A stretch of 64,000 nt of DNA from positions 62,001 to 126,000 of the forward strand of contig CANMAW010000002.1 in the NCBI GenBank assembly GCA_947495915.1, given 5' to 3'. Every line of letters starts with the position of its first letter. Position 1 is the stretch's first letter. Shown piece by piece: positions 9,393-20,000 of this stretch. The stretch comes from Maribacter algarum (ex Lu et al. 2025) (nom. illeg.) (lineage in GTDB: Bacteria > Bacteroidota > Bacteroidia > Flavobacteriales > Flavobacteriaceae). The position numbers and the translations under genes were made by a program. The notes under the pieces were generated by a model. The model ran no database searches. It had not been told where the DNA came from and was given only the letters and a program-made list of their open reading frames with translations.

Positions 9393-11198
9393 ATGTCAGC
9401 AGAAGGACACGAAGAAGGACATCACCACCACAAAGAAACCTTTGTAACTAAATATATTTTTAGTACTGATCATAAGATGATCGCAAAGCAATACCTTATT
9501 ACCGGTGTATTGATTATGGGTTTCATAGGAATTGCAATGTCTTTGTTTTTCAGAATGCAAATTGCATGGCCTGGAGAGTCATTTCCAATTTTTGAGGCGA
9601 TATTAGGTAAGTGGGCTCCTGATGGAGTAATGGATGCAGATATCTACTTAGCCTTAGTTACTATGCACGGTACGATAATGGTATTCTTCGTACTAACTGC
9701 CGGTTTGAGTGGTACGTTTAGTAACCTTTTAATACCGTTGCAGATTGGTGCACGTGATATGGCATCAGGCTTCTTAAACATGCTTTCTTTTTGGCTGTTT
9801 TTCCTTTCTTGTGTGCTAATGGTTGTTTCCTTGTTTGTTGAAGCAGGGCCTGCTGCAGCCGGCTGGACTATTTATCCTCCTTTAAGTGCCTTACCCATGG
9901 CACAACCAGGTTCTGGTTTGGGTATGACTCTTTGGTTGGTTTCTATGGCTATTTTCATTGCATCATCACTTTTAGGTTCTTTGAATTATATTGTTACAGT
10001 ACTTAACTTGAGAACAAAAGGAATGTCAATGACAAGATTACCATTAACAATATGGGCTTTCTTCGTAACGGCAGTTATTGGTGTTATATCATTCCCAGTA
10101 TTACTTTCAGCAGCATTGTTGTTGATCATGGATAGAAGCTTTGGTACATCTTTCTTTTTATCAGATATTTTTATTCAAGGTGAGGTATTACATTATCAAG
10201 GTGGATCGCCAGTTTTATACGAGCACTTATTCTGGTTTTTAGGCCACCCTGAGGTATACATTGTATTGCTACCAGCTTTGGGTATTACTTCTGAAGTGAT
10301 GTCTACGAATGCACGTAAACCCATTTTTGGATATCGTGCGATGATTGCTTCTATTTTAGCGATTGCATTTTTATCTACCATTGTATGGGGTCACCATATG
10401 TTCATTTCAGGTATGAATCCATTCTTAGGATCTGTATTTACATTTACTACCTTATTAATTGCTATTCCTTCTGCTGTAAAGGCCTTTAATTATATCACTA
10501 CATTATGGAAAGGTAACTTGCAGTTAAATCCGGGAATGTTGTTTTCTATTGGACTAGTATCAACATTTATTACTGGAGGTTTAACAGGAATTATTTTAGG
10601 TGATAGTACCCTAGATATTAATGTTCATGATACCTATTTCGTTGTAGCTCACTTTCACTTAGTTATGGGTATTTCTGCCTTGTATGGTTTATTTGCAGGG
10701 GTATATCATTGGTTCCCAAAAATGTTTGAAGGTAAGATGATGAATAAGAATTTAGGTTATGTGCACTTTTGGGTGACTGCGGTTTGTGCTTATGGGGTTT
10801 TCTTTCCAATGCATTTCGTAGGTATGGCTGGTGTTCCTAGACGTTACTACGAGAATACTGCATTTCCTATGTTCGATGAATTGACAGATGTTCAAGTATT
10901 AATGACGGTATTTGCATTGATTGCAGCTGCTGCTCAATTGGTATTTGTCTACAACTTTATCAGTAGTATTTTCTACGGTAAAAAAGGACCAAAAAATCCA
11001 TGGAATTCAAATACTTTAGAATGGACAGCAGAAGTTAAGCACATTCACGGAAACTGGGATGGCCCGATTCCCGAAGTACATCGATGGGCTTATGATTATA
11101 GTAAAGTTGATGCAAATGGGGAATACATTATTCCGGGTCAAGATTTCGTGCCACAGACAGTGCCTTTACAAAAAGATGAGGAAGAGCTTCAACATTAA
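9393..11198 (+). CDS. coxA: Cytochrome c oxidase subunit I
   Basis: The catalytic subunit of an aa3-type haem-copper oxidase, 601 residues with about 12 transmembrane helices. Visible ligands are the low-spin haem histidine in VTMHGTIM, the CuB histidine and cross-linked tyrosine in GHPEVYIVLLP, the CuB His pair in WGHHMF, and the HDTYFVVAHFHLVMG block carrying the high-spin haem a3 and second low-spin haem ligands. The N terminus carries a histidine-rich patch (GHEEGHHHHKE). The gene closes the act-cox operon, and a strong intrinsic terminator begins 23 bases after the stop. Subunits III and IV are not here; they lie at 44.8-47.0 kb. Confidence 0.97.
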   Translation: MSAEGHEEGHHHHKETFVTKYIFSTDHKMIAKQYLITGVLIMGFIGIAMSLFFRMQIAWPGESFPIFEAILGKWAPDGVMDADIYLALVTMHGTIMVFFVLTAGLSGTFSNLLIPLQIGARDMASGFLNMLSFWLFFLSCVLMVVSLFVEAGPAAAGWTIYPPLSALPMAQPGSGLGMTLWLVSMAIFIASSLLGSLNYIVTVLNLRTKGMSMTRLPLTIWAFFVTAVIGVISFPVLLSAALLLIMDRSFGTSFFLSDIFIQGEVLHYQGGSPVLYEHLFWFLGHPEVYIVLLPALGITSEVMSTNARKPIFGYRAMIASILAIAFLSTIVWGHHMFISGMNPFLGSVFTFTTLLIAIPSAVKAFNYITTLWKGNLQLNPGMLFSIGLVSTFITGGLTGIILGDSTLDINVHDTYFVVAHFHLVMGISALYGLFAGVYHWFPKMFEGKMMNKNLGYVHFWVTAVCAYGVFFPMHFVGMAGVPRRYYENTAFPMFDELTDVQVLMTVFALIAAAAQLVFVYNFISSIFYGKKGPKNPWNSNTLEWTAEVKHIHGNWDGPIPEVHRWAYDYSKVDANGEYIIPGQDFVPQTVPLQKDEEELQH

Positions 11199-11221
11199 AA
11201 GTTCTTTATGAAATAAAAAAA

Positions 11222-11253
11222 ATGCTCAACTCGATAAGTTGGGCATTTTTTTT
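11222..11253 (+). terminator. Intrinsic terminator of the act-cox operon
   Basis: A 10-bp stem (11222-11231 with 11237-11246, one G-T wobble) with a 5-base loop is followed directly by a run of eight T. It lies 23 bases after the coxA stop and before the DUF2807 gene. Confidence 0.9.
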
Positions 11254-11328
11254 GCTACCAACTATCAAAGTACATCTAGTTTTTATGTATTATATTTAGT
11301 AATCCATCTATAAATTAAGAACACTAAA

Positions 11329-12150
11329 ATGAAGAATTTTGTATTACTATTAACCCTATTAGTATGCTTTCAGACTTTCGGTCAGCGAAAACCAAAAATT
11401 AAAGGAAATAAGAGTGTTATTGAAGTTTCGGAAAGCTTACCAGCTTTTAATGCCATAGAGTTAAATGATGATATTGAAATTTTCCTCAAAAAGGCGAATC
11501 AAGAGAGTTATGAACTCACAATTGATGATAATTTGGTGGATGTATTAAAATTTAGGGTCAAAGATAGCACCTTAGTTATTAGTTCATTTTATAAAATTAC
11601 CAGTAAAAAGAAATTAGATATAACCATTAATTTTTATGAGTTATCTAGTTTAATAATACGAGATGGTAAAGTGAAAATGGATGATGTTATAGAGTCAGAA
11701 GAACTAATTATAAAAACTTATGCTTCTGCTAAGGTAACGGTAAATGCAGATACCGATTTTACTAATTTAGAAATGGAAGGTAATAGTTCAGGTGATTTTA
11801 ATATTCAAAGTGACTCTTTAAATATTATATTGAAAGATAGGGTTGATGCGCGAATTTATTCAACAACTGAATTTAATACTATTCAAATGAATTCAAATTC
11901 AGCAGCCAATATGGATGGAACCGCGTATGCTTTAAGTGTTCATCTTTTTGATAATGCGAATTTAAAGGCCAGAAAACTTCAAGCAGAAGGTGTAGAGATC
12001 ATTTCTGAAGGCTCACCTACTGCACGGGTATATGCAAGTCAAGATTTTGAATTAACCTCACGAGGGTCTTCTAAAACTTATTTAAGTGGTGATGCGAAAA
12101 TTGATATTATTCAATTTTTAGATACTTCAGAGCTTCATAAAGAAAAGTAG
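11329..12150 (+). CDS. GIN-domain (DUF2807) exported protein
   Basis: A 273-residue exported protein of the DUF2807 / GIN family, widespread in Bacteroidota and without an established function. It starts with a Sec signal peptide (MKNFVLLLTLLVCFQTFGQ). The rest is dominated by alternating short beta strands with repeated Asn, Asp and Ser (for example EVSESLPAFNAIELNDDIEIF, LEMEGNSSGDFNIQSDS). This is the pattern of the right-handed beta-helix that defines this family. Many members have been labelled head domain of trimeric autotransporter, which the sequence here does not support on its own. It stands alone between the cox terminator and a convergent acyl-CoA dehydrogenase gene. Confidence 0.8.
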   Translation: MKNFVLLLTLLVCFQTFGQRKPKIKGNKSVIEVSESLPAFNAIELNDDIEIFLKKANQESYELTIDDNLVDVLKFRVKDSTLVISSFYKITSKKKLDITINFYELSSLIIRDGKVKMDDVIESEELIIKTYASAKVTVNADTDFTNLEMEGNSSGDFNIQSDSLNIILKDRVDARIYSTTEFNTIQMNSNSAANMDGTAYALSVHLFDNANLKARKLQAEGVEIISEGSPTARVYASQDFELTSRGSSKTYLSGDAKIDIIQFLDTSELHKEK

Positions 12151-12169
12151 TCGATTTAGCAACTAGCAA

Positions 12170-14434
12170 TTAATTGGCGATGGGGGCACTTAGGCAATGA
12201 TCTGGTATGCCAAATCCGTCAACTAAAACCCCTATGTGTGGCCGTAACTCTGTGCATAAACGTTCCACTCTTTGGCGAATTGCTTTTGATTTACTACCGC
12301 CTAAATAACCTTGTTCTAAAAACCAATTCGAATCTTTTCTGATTTCAGAAAGGGCGTGAAGTGTTCCGAGTTTTTGAAATAAATCTCTATTCTGATCTTC
12401 AGGCATATTGTTAACAAATTGGTTATAGGTTTGATATGCCAATTCTGCTGCATAAGCTTTGCCTAGGGCAATCAAATGAGTTTGAACTTTCATGAAAGCT
12501 TGATACGAAGGCATGCCTTTTTTAATGTAACCGCGAATTCGCATTGCTAGGGTATATGTAAGTCGACGGGTTCTATAATCAAAAGCATGTAAATGGAATT
12601 TAGGATTGTATAAATGATCCTTGTCAACCTTGTTAGAATACAGCGGATTTATAGTTACCAGCTTATCATTCAATTGTGAACTTAGTAGCTTTAGTACCGA
12701 GGAAAAACCAGCGCTATTGAATTCTGCTTTAAAGTCTGATAGAACCCCTTTAGCAGCTAAAAGTAATAATACGGTATTGTCACCCTCAAATGTGGTAAAA
12801 ATGTCAACATCACCCTTTAAATCAGCAATACGGTTTTCAATAAGATAGCCTTTGCCTCCACAAGCTTCTCTACATTCCTGAATAGCATCATTTGCAAACC
12901 AGGTAATTATAGATTTTAAACCTGCAACTTGGGTTTCAACAACGCGTTTATCGGGTTGGTTTTCGTCGCAATAATCGCTCATTATTTTATCTAATGTAAT
13001 ACTATAGACATACGAGCTGGCAATTAATGGGGTCAATCTGAGTTGATGGGTAGGGTAGTCCATCAATAAGTCTTCTTGTACTTTAATACTGTCATTAAAT
13101 TGCCTTCTTTTAAGGGCATGTTTTATAGCAACAGTAAGCGCAAGTTTTGCACCGCCTAGGCCCGCTCTCGCCACACAAATTCGACCGCCAACCAAGGTGC
13201 CAAGCATGGTGAAAAAGCGTTTGTTTGGATTTTTTATTTCAGAGTGATAACTACCATCATCATTTATTTCACCATATTTATTTAAAAGATTTTCTCGAGG
13301 TACTGCAACCTGATTGAACCATATTTTACCATTGTCTACACCATTGAGCCCAAGTTTATAGCCGTTATCTTCAATGATGATACCAGGTAAAAGGTCATGT
13401 GACTCATTTCTTAATGGCACTAAAATAGCATGAACACCCTCATTTTTACCATCTACAATTAATTGCGCAAAAACCGAGGCCATTTTAGAATGCAAGGCAT
13501 TACCGATGTATTCCTTATTATCACTTTTGCCAGGAGTATGAATGATGATTTGGTCACTTGCTTTGTCATAGGTTGCTGTAGTTTTAACGCCTCTTACGTT
13601 TGATCCGTGACCAGTTTCCGTCATGGCAAAGCACCCTAATAATTCTGTTTTGCCAGTTTTGCCTAAATATTTGTCATGATGTTTTTTAGTACCAAGTTTT
13701 TGTATGCTACCACCAAAAAGTCCAAATTGAACACCAAATTTAATGCTGAGGCTTCCATCTACATACATCATATTTTCAAACATGTGAGCATAACCTTCCA
13801 TATCTCCAGTGCCACCATACGCTTCTGGATATGCTAGGGCTCCATATCCTTTGCTTGCTAGGTCTTTAACTTGATCTAAAACAACTTTTCTAAAAGTATC
13901 TTTGTTTCTATGAATGTCCCATTTGAATATAGGGTCGGCTACATCATTTCTAAAACGATCAACCACAGCGGCATGCTTTCCTTTTAGAATAGTATCAATT
14001 TCTGAAGCCTTATATAAGTTAGCAGTAATTTCATGATCAACTTCAACGTCGAATAAGTGATTATAGTGGTTTGGTTGTATTCCCAAATTTACTTCAATGC
14101 GTTTTAAAGAGTCATTAAAAGGACACTCTTGATAATAGCTGCAAACAACTTTTTGACTCAAACTAGCCAAAGGGTAAGTATCTTGTTCAACAAGTTTTAC
14201 ATTTGAAGATGATACTATTTGTTTCCAATTTTTAAATGTATTGTCACTAGGCGGGTTTTTAGTGTTCAACCACGAAGTTAATGTTCTAACATTTTGTTCT
14301 GTTAAACTTTCATCGTTCTGAATTGCTTTCTGAACCACATTGATTTCTGAGGCAGATAACAAATCATCAGACCAAATGACGTAAAAAAAAGGAATGTATT
14401 GTAGAATTGACGGTGCGTATGTTTTCTTAATCAT
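12170..14434 (-). CDS. Large acyl-CoA dehydrogenase/oxidase-like flavoprotein
   Basis: A 754-residue FAD-dependent acyl-CoA dehydrogenase of the long ACOX-like type, nearly twice the length of a standard 380-residue dehydrogenase. The middle domain carries the flavin/substrate signature GCFAMTETGHGSNVRG (around residue 275). The helical C-terminal domain contains REACGGKGYL followed by TTFEGDNTVLLLLAAKG, the FAD-binding and family-diagnostic block of peroxisomal-oxidase-like enzymes. An N-terminal alpha-helical extension and a C-terminal extension account for the extra length. It probably acts in the first step of fatty acid beta-oxidation. Whether electrons go to ETF or to oxygen cannot be told from the sequence. 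It is divergent from ruvB and convergent with the DUF2807 gene. Confidence 0.85.
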   Translation of the reverse strand: MIKKTYAPSILQYIPFFYVIWSDDLLSASEINVVQKAIQNDESLTEQNVRTLTSWLNTKNPPSDNTFKNWKQIVSSSNVKLVEQDTYPLASLSQKVVCSYYQECPFNDSLKRIEVNLGIQPNHYNHLFDVEVDHEITANLYKASEIDTILKGKHAAVVDRFRNDVADPIFKWDIHRNKDTFRKVVLDQVKDLASKGYGALAYPEAYGGTGDMEGYAHMFENMMYVDGSLSIKFGVQFGLFGGSIQKLGTKKHHDKYLGKTGKTELLGCFAMTETGHGSNVRGVKTTATYDKASDQIIIHTPGKSDNKEYIGNALHSKMASVFAQLIVDGKNEGVHAILVPLRNESHDLLPGIIIEDNGYKLGLNGVDNGKIWFNQVAVPRENLLNKYGEINDDGSYHSEIKNPNKRFFTMLGTLVGGRICVARAGLGGAKLALTVAIKHALKRRQFNDSIKVQEDLLMDYPTHQLRLTPLIASSYVYSITLDKIMSDYCDENQPDKRVVETQVAGLKSIITWFANDAIQECREACGGKGYLIENRIADLKGDVDIFTTFEGDNTVLLLLAAKGVLSDFKAEFNSAGFSSVLKLLSSQLNDKLVTINPLYSNKVDKDHLYNPKFHLHAFDYRTRRLTYTLAMRIRGYIKKGMPSYQAFMKVQTHLIALGKAYAAELAYQTYNQFVNNMPEDQNRDLFQKLGTLHALSEIRKDSNWFLEQGYLGGSKSKAIRQRVERLCTELRPHIGVLVDGFGIPDHCLSAPIAN

Positions 14435-14516
14435 GGTTTGAAATTACGATTTTTTTAATCAATAATCATCTTACAGTATGGTTGTATGCTCATAACATTC
14501 TTCGCGCTTTTTCTGC

Positions 14517-14524
14517 TATCTTTG
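14517..14524 (+). promoter_or_regulatory. Candidate -7 element of the ruvB promoter
   Basis: TATCTTTG matches the Bacteroidota -7 consensus TAnnTTTG. It ends only 7 bases before the ruvB ATG, so the transcript would be almost leaderless, as also seen for tsaB in this window. No convincing TTG -33 element was found at normal spacing, so confidence is moderate. Confidence 0.45.
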
Positions 14525-14531
14525 TGAAGAT

Positions 14532-15557
14532 ATGAATGAACATTTAGATCCATCAGCAGATGGTTTTTCTAACGAAGAGCTCGATATAGAAAAGGCTTTA
14601 CGCCCAGTAAGTTTTGATGATTTTACAGGTCAAGAGCAGGTGCTTGAGAATCTAAAGGTTTTTGTACAGGCCGCTAATCAAAGAGGTGAAGCCCTTGATC
14701 ATACTCTATTTCATGGCCCACCAGGCTTAGGTAAAACTACTTTAGCACATATTTTAGCTAATGAATTAGGTGTAGGTATTAAAATCACGTCAGGCCCTGT
14801 ATTAGACAAACCAGGAGATTTGGCAGGTTTGCTAACCAATCTTGACGACCGTGATGTGTTATTCATTGATGAAATTCATCGTTTGAGCCCTATTGTTGAA
14901 GAGTATTTATATTCTGCAATGGAAGACTATAGAATCGATATTATGATTGAAACTGGTCCGAATGCTCGTTCTGTTCAAATCAATTTGAGTCCATTTACTT
15001 TGATAGGTGCAACAACTAGATCAGGTTTACTTACCTCACCAATGCGTGCACGTTTTGGTATTCAAAGTCGATTGCAATATTATGATACCGAATTACTTTC
15101 TACTATTGTACAGCGAAGTGCTGATATATTAAAAGTGCCTATTACGAATGAGGCCTCTATTGAAATTGCTGGTCGTAGTCGAGGAACACCAAGAATATGT
15201 AATGCATTACTAAGAAGAGTTCGAGATTTTGCTCAGATTAAAGGTAATGGCAGTATTGATATGGAAATTTCAAAATTTAGTCTAAAGGCCTTGAATGTTG
15301 ATGCTCATGGTTTAGACGAGATGGATAATAAAATTCTAACTACTATAATTGAAAAATTCAAAGGCGGCCCTGTGGGAATAACCACTTTGGCAACTGCGGT
15401 TTCTGAAAGTGCTGAAACAATTGAAGAGGTTTATGAACCTTTTTTAATTCAGCAAGGTTTTATCATGAGAACCCCTAGAGGTAGAGAAGTAACTGATCTG
15501 GCTTACAAACACCTAGGAAAGTTAAAAGGAGGTATACAGCCAGGACTTTTTGAATGA
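14532..15557 (+). CDS. ruvB: Holliday junction branch migration ATPase RuvB
   Basis: RuvB is the hexameric AAA+ motor that drives branch migration of Holliday junctions together with RuvA. This 341-residue protein has the normal family length. Walker A is GPPGLGKTT (residues 62-70), Walker B/DEIH is in [10 protein letters not shown] (about 111-120), and sensor 1 ([19 protein letters not shown]) and the arginine-finger region follow. The C-terminal winged-helix domain is visible in [33 protein letters not shown]. Its partner ruvA lies about 20 kb downstream, at 34278, not adjacent. The stop overlaps the start of a cytochrome P450 gene by 4 bases. Confidence 0.97.
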   Translation: MNEHLDPSADGFSNEELDIEKALRPVSFDDFTGQEQVLENLKVFVQAANQRGEALDHTLFHGPPGLGKTTLAHILANELGVGIKITSGPVLDKPGDLAGLLTNLDDRDVLFIDEIHRLSPIVEEYLYSAMEDYRIDIMIETGPNARSVQINLSPFTLIGATTRSGLLTSPMRARFGIQSRLQYYDTELLSTIVQRSADILKVPITNEASIEIAGRSRGTPRICNALLRRVRDFAQIKGNGSIDMEISKFSLKALNVDAHGLDEMDNKILTTIIEKFKGGPVGITTLATAVSESAETIEEVYEPFLIQQGFIMRTPRGREVTDLAYKHLGKLKGGIQPGLFE

Positions 15558-16879
15558 AGAAAATTCCAATAATTTCGGCGGTTAGAGTTTTTAAGAATCG
15601 AAAACATATTCTTGAAAATCCGCTACCATTTCATCATGCTAACTTCGAAAAGTTTGGTGATGTTTTTCAAGTAAATATTGGACCGAGTGGGCGCATTATA
15701 TTTACGAGAAACCCAGAGCATATTAAACAAGTTCTACAGAAACATCACAAAAAATACCATAAGTCTACATTACAATCTCGTGATTTAGCAAAATATATTG
15801 GCAAAGGTTTGTTGACTTCAAATGGAAATCATTGGCGAACGCATCGTAGAATGATTCAACCTGCTTTTCATAAAAAGAAATTAGAAGGTTTATTGTCAAT
15901 AATGAATGACGCAATAAATCATGAGTTGCAATACGAAGCAACAAATAAGTTGCATGATATTCATCCATTAATGGGTGACTTGGCTTTTCAGGTGGTAGCC
16001 AAATCGCTTTTTAGTCGAAATGACATTCAAGATGAAATGGCAGAGCTGAAAAGAATAACTGATGCCAATCAGCAAATGTTAATTCGAGAAATGAGACAAC
16101 CTTTCATGGGTTGGTGGTTTAAAATTAGTGGTGCAATTCGAAAGCATTTGAAACTATCAAAAAAAGCCAGACACCTGTTAAATACAATTATTGAAGAACG
16201 AATATCTTCTGATATTGAAAAAGACGATCTTTTAGATATGCTTCTCAAAGCAAGATATGAAGATGGTACGGCAATGTCTCGTGATCAGTTGATCGATGAA
16301 GTTCTAATATTATTTACTGCTGGCCATGAAACTACGGCTAATGCTTTAAGTTTCACCTTGTATTTACTTGCAAAAAATCCAGAGGTACAAGAGAAGGCCT
16401 TTCAAAATGTTTCAGAAGTTAATTTAGACGATAAGAATATTTTAGAAAACCTCTCGAACTTACAGTACATTAAACAATGTGTTGAAGAAGCAATGCGTCT
16501 GTTTCCACCTGCTTATTATATTGATCGAATGAATATTGTTGATGATGAGTTTGGTGATTACCAAATTCCTAAGAAATCTATGGTGCTGCTTGCGATTTAT
16601 GAACTACATCGTGATAAGAATTTTTGGAATGATGCTGAAGCTTATCAACCAGAGCGATTTAATCCTGAAAATAAAAAAGACTTTTCAAACTACTACTATC
16701 CGTTTGGGGCGGGTCCGCGTATGTGTGTAGGTAATAATTTTGCCATGTATGAAATGATTTTAGCTATTTCAATTTTGGTGAAGAAATATAAAATATCAAC
16801 TACTGTTGCAGATATTGTAATAAATCCATTAATAAGTCTACGCCCAAAAGAAGCTCTTATCAATTTTAATCCCCGTTAA
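15554..16879 (+). CDS. Cytochrome P450 monooxygenase
   Basis: A soluble bacterial cytochrome P450 of 441 residues with no signal peptide or membrane anchor. The diagnostic elements are in order: the oxygen-binding I-helix motif [10 protein letters not shown] (about residue 255), the K-helix ExxR in EEAMRLFPP, the PERF motif (YQPERFNPE), and the haem loop [17 protein letters not shown] with Cys391 as thiolate ligand. No fused reductase is present and no ferredoxin or reductase gene lies nearby, so the electron donor is unknown. The general sequence resembles the fatty-acid/lipid-hydroxylating bacterial P450s, but the substrate cannot be assigned. The ATGA overlap with ruvB implies co-transcription despite the unrelated function. 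Confidence 0.93.
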   Translation: MKKIPIISAVRVFKNRKHILENPLPFHHANFEKFGDVFQVNIGPSGRIIFTRNPEHIKQVLQKHHKKYHKSTLQSRDLAKYIGKGLLTSNGNHWRTHRRMIQPAFHKKKLEGLLSIMNDAINHELQYEATNKLHDIHPLMGDLAFQVVAKSLFSRNDIQDEMAELKRITDANQQMLIREMRQPFMGWWFKISGAIRKHLKLSKKARHLLNTIIEERISSDIEKDDLLDMLLKARYEDGTAMSRDQLIDEVLILFTAGHETTANALSFTLYLLAKNPEVQEKAFQNVSEVNLDDKNILENLSNLQYIKQCVEEAMRLFPPAYYIDRMNIVDDEFGDYQIPKKSMVLLAIYELHRDKNFWNDAEAYQPERFNPENKKDFSNYYYPFGAGPRMCVGNNFAMYEMILAISILVKKYKISTTVADIVINPLISLRPKEALINFNPR

Positions 16880-17037
16880 TAAATTTACTTAAAATTGAAT
16901 TTTTGTAAATTAAGGTACCAATTTGTTTAGTTTTAGTACATTACTAGTTCTAAATACAGCATATTTTGCACCAGGTGTAACAACCCCCTAATGCTTGTGC
17001 AATTGTGGCATTTCACAATGATGGTAAAAAAGCATTC

Positions 17038-20000
17038 ATGGGCATAATTATTACATTTAACTTTTCTAAAATTCGAACATTTTTATGGGGCAATAGGCTA
17101 CTTTACTTGGTTTATTTGTGCATGTTAGTCAATGAAAGTGGTTATGCGCAAGAGTTGAATATTGACTACTTGTCAGGCCAAAGCTCTATACGATTTACTG
17201 CAATAGAAAAAGGATTAGCCGGACAGTATGTATCGACAGTAATTCAAGATGATTTGGGATTTTTATGGGTAGGTACTCAAGATGGACTATACCGTTTTGA
17301 TGGCAGTGAAACTAAAGCTTATAGATATAATCCTATTAAAGAATCATTACCCGGTACTTGGGCACGTGTTATTTGTCAAGATGATCGTGGTATTTTTTGG
17401 TTGGGTGTTAATGGACATGGTCTCTCACGTTTTGAAAGTCAAAACAATAGTTTTAAAAACTATTCAGAAGAAGTTGGTAATGCATTGTCATCACAAGGTT
17501 TAGTAGTCTCTCAAATTCTTTGTAGTAAAGCAGGTGACGTTTGGATTCGAACAGAGCTGGGTTTGTTTAAAAAGGATAAACTCGATGACGGTTTTACCAG
17601 AATGATGAATAATTCACCTTCAATCTTTATAAACGAAACTACTGATGGTACGTTATTAGTGGCAAAGGAAAGACAGTTGTTTGTATATCATGATCAAACG
17701 GACGCATTTGAACCACAATTAGAAAATGTATTTATAGAACAATTAGAACCTACTAATGATGAACAGGTTATTTTGAGGTCTTCAGGAAAAGTGTTTTCCT
17801 TTAATTTAAAATCTAAAGAATTTAATGAGATTATATTTCCTGAAAAAATAAGCCTACTGTCTAATTATCAAAACAACATTATCTATTTTTTAGGCGAAAG
17901 TAAGTTGTTTAAATATAATAATTTATCAGGTACTGTTGAAGCATTGCAAATGCAGAACACGCGATTAGATTTAAAAGATGTTAAAGATCTTTTTGTTGAC
18001 AATGAAAGTGTTTTATGGGTGAGTAGTCGTAAGGGGCTTTATAAAGAAAATACTCGTGGTGATGTATTTAAAGAAACCATTCCGTTGCATGCAAGAGGAA
18101 TTTATGTGGATAGTACTCATGTTTATGTGGGAGGAAGAAAAGGTTTTTATAAATATCACAAAGAGAATAAGTCTATTACTCCCATTCTTGAAAATGTTTA
18201 TGTGCTCTCTTTGTATAAAACAGCGGAAGGTTTTTGGTTAGGTGATCTTTATGGAAATCTTTACTTCGTTGACCACAATGGTGATTTTAGAAAATTTGAA
18301 TCGATCATTGAAAAAGAGGATAGTCCTATTCGTGAGATTTACGGTATAACAGAAGATCGCAATGGGTTCATGTGGATTGGCTCTTGGGTGGGCTTGCATT
18401 TGGTGAATAAAAATGGTGACCTTATAAGAACTTTTGATTTGCAAAAAGAAGACACCAATAAGGCAATAAATATTGCCAAATTACATATTGATCGAAATGA
18501 TAATTTATGGATTACTACCGTGGGTAATGGTGTTTATAAAGCGCCTTTTATATCAATGGTGAGTTCAAAAACTAAAGAATTCACCTATGACCATTATGTC
18601 CATGTTCAAGGCGATGAAACGACTTTAAATTCAAATGTGCTTTATGAAATTCTCGAGGAAGATGATGGCACTTTATTGTTTGGTTCTAATTTCGGAGTAA
18701 ATATCTACGATCAAAATGCTGATGCATTTACAGCATTGAAAAAGGAAGCCAAATTGTTCGACTTAAATGTGATGTCTTTAAAAAAGGATAAGAACGATTT
18801 ATTGTGGATTAGTACCATTAATGACGGAATTTTTGTTTACGATAAGGTCAAGAATAAGTATTTTAGTTTAAATCAAAATGACGGTCTAATTTCAAACGCT
18901 TGTCTTTTTAATTCAAGTTTCTTATTTCAGAATGAATTGTTTTTTGGAACAGAAGATCATGTTCAAATAATTGATCCACATAAGCTAATTTATCCAACCA
19001 ATGATAAAGAACCCTTAATCTTAAATTTAAACGTTTATGGGGAAGAAGAGACACCATCAGCATCTATATTGAATGATCGCCAAGTGAATTTAGATTACGA
19101 TCAATCTAACTTTACCATTCGCTTTCAATTACTAGATTTTCGCTTTTCTGATAAGGTGAATTATTTTTACAAAATCAACGAGATACAAGAAGAGTGGCGA
19201 CAAACTAGTGTCAATACCGCAAATTACACCAACCTACAACCTGGTGCATATAATTTTCTACTAAAAGCAACATATGATTCGCAAGTTTCAGATGCAATGC
19301 CAGTTTCAACCTTAAGTATAGTTATTACACCACCTTGGTGGAAAACGTGGTGGGCGTATTTGATTTACTTTATACTCATTGCGACATTGGCCTATTTGTT
19401 TTATCGATTTAAAGTGTCTCGAAAATTAGCCTTTGAAGAGAGTAAGCGATTAAAAGAAATAAATAAGCTTAAGAATAGTCTTTATACTAACATTACCCAT
19501 GAATTTAGAACACCTTTAACGGTGATTTTAGGAATGGCGGGCAGCATTAAAGATAAACTGGGTCAACGAAACATGAATGAAGTTGATCAACCTCTTGAAA
19601 TGATTGAACGCAATGGTGAAAATTTACTTCACCTAGTGAATGAAATGCTAGATCTTGCAAAGTTAGAAAGCGGAAATATGGAGCTCAATTTAGTGCATGC
19701 TGATGTGGTTTCCTTTATAAAATATATCTGTGAAAGCTTACAATCATATGCTACTGAATCAAAAATTAATGTGGTGGTATATGCAGAAGTAGACCACTTA
19801 CTGATGGATTTTGATGAACAGAAGTTGCAAGCTATTGTATGTAATTTATTATCGAATGCCATTAAATTTTCAGCTGAAGGCGATGAAATTATTGTCCATT
19901 TAAATAAGCTTTCGCAAGACAGTTCTGATTTTCTTTACATTAAGGTAAAGGATAATGGGGTTGGAATTGCTGAAGAAGCTTTGCCTCATATTTTTAACAG

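Noticed and set aside
9405-9437. HHHH near the CoxA start taken for a purification tag
   Set aside because: It is within a natural N terminus in its operon context; no vector sequence is around it.
16882-16921. A/T-rich inverted repeat after the P450 gene
   Set aside because: AATTTAC/GTAAATT can pair, but the inner loop is poor and no T run follows; not called a terminator.
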